A DNA stretch of 64,000 nt. It comes from Oreocharis arfaki (Eukaryota; Chordata; Aves; Passeriformes; Paramythiidae). The stretch is taken from contig VZRR01008202.1 in the NCBI GenBank assembly GCA_013398015.1, positions 253,766 to 317,765 of the forward strand, in the 5' to 3' direction. The position numbers and the translations under genes were made by a program. Below are positions 61,291-64,000 of the stretch, one piece after another. Below the pieces are notes generated by a model. The model ran no database searches, was not told where the DNA came from, and saw only the letters and a program-made list of their open reading frames with translations. Position 1 is the stretch's first letter. The number at the start of each line of letters is the position of its first letter.

Positions 61291-64000
61291 TCATTATGTC
61301 CTTTCCCCGTCTCAGCCCATCATTTCCCACAGAGGCCATTATTATTAACCATGCCGGGAGATGTATGAGCAGCGGTCAGCAGGGTCAGCGGGGCTCTGTT
61401 TCAAATTGATGGGAATCAGAAATGGAAGTGGCACAGCAGGCGAGGGGACGCGCCATGAGGAAAGGAAGCAATGGCACCTCGCAGGCTGAGCTGCAGAGGG
61501 AGAGCTGGCAGCCGAGCCAGAGGGGTTTCCAGCACCCACACCCTGACAGACACACCTTAATTAATGCCCCCTCCTCCAAAAGCCGGCTGAAGCCAGTGAG
61601 TGTGAAGGATTCTCAGTGATCCAGACGCTGCCTGTTGCACTGTAGATCAAGCCTCATTTTATAGAAACACGTCTCCGTCAGCCTCCTGACATCTTCAGGC
61701 CAGACAGAAATTCCTTTCAATTAAAGAGCTTGCAGGAGGATCCCATTACTGCAGCAGGTATCTCAAGTGCAGGAAGGGGGTGAGAGAACAGCTGCCAGCA
61801 CTGAGCGGGGGAAAGGATGTAAGAGGCTATGAATACTGGTTTCTGATGTTGATACGAGGAGAAAAGACAAGTCCCAGAGCAGTGCTTATTTAATGACCTA
61901 AGGAAGCAGCAGCAGAGAGAGCCTCATTCTTGGTGCCCTTGAGGATGCTGACTGTGAATAGCCATGTGCTGGGTTCTTGCTTAAGACAAGCATCCTGTAG
62001 CAAAGCCTTCTTTCCCCTACCAGCATCTGCTCCAAGCTCTTCGACAATTATCCCTCCTCCACTCTCACAGCCCCAAAACTTCCAGCTCCTGGCAAGAGAA
62101 GAGGTTCCAGCTACATTCCTGTCCCGAGCACCACATTTATAGGACAAATGCTTTGGAGACTGCCAGAGCCGTTTAGGGAACAGCATCTTGAGGCAGCAAA
62201 TGTTCTTATCTTCCTGTGCAACACCTCCGTACAAGCTGCACTCTCTTTCAGATACTTAAGGGGGCTGCATGGTTTTAATAATCCTGCTTCTTCACACTCC
62301 TGCAAGTCCAGGAGTTTAAAGTTACCTTTTAAAACAGCCCTCAGAACACTGAAAAATGCACATGGGAAAGGATCGCTTAAAATTGCTCAACCAGCCCTGT
62401 CTCTGTTGCCTTTCCCCACAGGCATAATTTTGTTATTGCCTGCATATAAATGAGGCAGGCTTTGATGGAAGAGCTATCGACAAGGGTACCTCACTCCATT
62501 TTCTTTTCCTGACATGGGGAATTCTGGAGAGGAGAGAGCCTGCATTACAAATGGTCAGAAAGGGAACAGTCAAGTAACAGAGGGATATCTTTGGTATTCC
62601 TCTGCTAGTTTGATGTCTACTAAACAAGAGCTGTTGGGGGGGGTCTTTCAGTTTGCAGGCTAGCTAGCTAAATGAATAGCCTTTGCTGTCATTAGTATTT
62701 TGATGGTACTTTTATATTTAAGGTCACTTTCAAAAAATCTCTTCTGGACAACTCTCCAGAACAAACCTGTCTCCTTGTGAAGCTATTTCCAGCGTCATAA
62801 AGACAATGCACACCATTTGCCACAGCAGTGGGAAGACAAGTCCAAGTGGATTCTATTTACAACCTTAAAACTGAATTTCCAAGCTAGGGTTTGACAGGTG
62901 GAAACAGGAATTTGCAACATTTCCCTCATAGATTTATTGATATTGTATAACCACTAGATTAAAAAAGAATTGCAAATCTGAGTGATGCGACAAAGATCAG
63001 CAAAACACCAGCAAGTATCAGAAAGACCACAGTCAGAGGGCAATGTTTGCCAATAGTATATTCATTTTAGGGCTGGAAACATGCAGCTTCCCTGATTAGG
63101 TACAATTCCCTGTACAATTCCCAGACACTGAAATCCTGGCCAGAAAGGCCATAAACTTTGAGGAGGTCTTAAGGCCTTTCCAAACTATATGAAAAGCTCT
63201 TTGGTTAAATAACTGAGCTTCCCACACACACACTTTTTGTCATCCAAGCCATCCTTGTCAGGAGCAACTGATTAACACGCTGCTGGGGCTTACAGGCCGA
63301 ATTATAAAATGAAATAAGCTGGGAAAAGGTTCCACACGTGAAACCCAGATCAGTTTTTGACTCATTCTCTCCTGCAAGCTCTCTAGTACATAACTTTGTG
63401 AAAAACTGTTCCCTGAACACAAATTAAGGCCTTCAAGGCATCTGGGCTAATTGTTTTGTTTTTTTGTTTTTTTTTAAAGAAGTGTTTCCAGTGAGAAAGC
63501 TTAATCCTGAACTGAGCCGGGTCCTGATACAAACACCCAGAGCGTCAAATCCACAGACAATGACAACCACAACCCTATTATCATTTAGCATAAGCTAGGC
63601 CAATAATATGGGAAATTTAGACAAGTTTATTCATGATTTCAGAGGAATTTAAATGCAGACATTTTAAAAAAATGCCTACAAGCCTATCGTATGGGCAAAG
63701 AACTTCATAGTGGTCGCTGTGTTTTCTGAAAGAGAGCTGCAATAATGAAATACTTCTGCATTCCCATAACCAGAGTTCATGGAAACATTCACCCTTACAG
63801 AGAATAATCTTTTGCTGTACAGCTGGCGGTTTAAGCCAGCAACTATGCGTAAATTGCAAGAAGCTGTGGAAAAAAAAATTAGAAAAATTTTAGAAACATC
63901 TAAGGATTGAAATCAAATCATTTTCACAACCCATCCTCTAATCAGCACCTCAGAGTGGTCTGAAACTTTTCAGGATGAGTCTCACTCTGTTTTAATTAAC
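61291..64000. other. Intronic sequence with CpG cluster and G run
   Basis: About 61310-61860 is complex, carries roughly a dozen CpG and shows several TTAATTAA/TTATTATTAA-type cores. The rest is AT-rich unique sequence with G8 at 62636-62643 and a 12-bp-period duplication at 63100-63122. No exon or RNA gene was recognised up to the window edge. Confidence 0.5.
63100..63122. repeat. 12-bp-period tandem duplication
   Basis: GTACAATTCCC occurs at 63100-63110 and 63112-63122, separated by a single T. Confidence 0.8.

Larger units (their letters stand above)
1230..64000 (-). other. LSAMP upstream intron (partial, more than 62 kb)
   Basis: From the acceptor at 1230 to the right edge I found no second IgLON exon in either orientation. 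I looked specifically for the first half of the second Ig domain, with its conserved NEGSNVTLVC-type and WRHLTPT-type blocks, and did not see it. The stretch is therefore best read as one uninterrupted intron of at least 62.7 kb on the minus strand. IgLON genes are known for very long introns. The reading is inferential, because a small alternative exon could be missed by eye. Confidence 0.75.

Noticed and set aside
1..64000. CRISPR arrays, operons, prokaryotic or phage genes
   Set aside because: The exon-intron structure, CR1 LINEs and lack of dense coding show vertebrate nuclear DNA. No regularly spaced repeats were seen.
1..64000. tRNA, snRNA or microRNA genes
   Set aside because: No cloverleaf, U6-type start or long near-perfect hairpin was recognised by eye. 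A covariance-model scan would be decisive.

Overview
This window is vertebrate nuclear DNA, most likely from a bird. It holds one recognisable protein-coding exon. That exon is on the minus strand at 1095-1229 and encodes the C-terminal half of the second immunoglobulin domain of an IgLON cell-adhesion protein, best matched to LSAMP (limbic system-associated membrane protein). It has a strong GT donor, an AG acceptor and a well-placed branch-point match. Everything to its right (1230-64000) reads as part of one very large upstream intron, and 1-1094 is the start of the next intron downstream. I found no other exon, no RNA gene and no second gene.

The bird assignment rests on the repeats. CR1 LINE fragments of avian type are present, including one whose 3' end carries the diagnostic short ATTCTAT-type repeats (59176-59692) and one in the opposite orientation (24298-24712). 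Older CR1-type fragments lie at about 3150-3850, 41930-42355 and 57130-57268. Fragments resembling MIR/CORE-SINEs lie at about 1880-1955, 48722-48815, 52290-52500 and 55480-55570, with a weaker one near 20776. Recognisable repeats are sparse, as expected of a bird genome. The species cannot be named from this window.

The rest of the intron is unique sequence of moderate to low GC. It is broken by long strand-asymmetric purine or pyrimidine tracts (about 6836-7165, 14440-14660, 19130-19395, 28211-28600, 60713-61290), a GC-rich block (about 26930-28030), three small CpG clusters (5466-5636, 49600-49769, 61354-61670) and several homopolymers, microsatellites and short tandem duplications. Many open reading frames of 60-220 codons occur, but none shows a protein family I recognise. 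The longer ones fall in low-complexity or GC-rich sequence, where stop codons are scarce.

I did not find a novel biological system. The segments most worth checking are complex AT-rich blocks that look like conserved regulatory elements, the CpG clusters (one next to a near-perfect splice donor on the gene's own strand), and a perfect 20-bp palindrome at 23981-24000. No alignment was possible here, so these remain leads.
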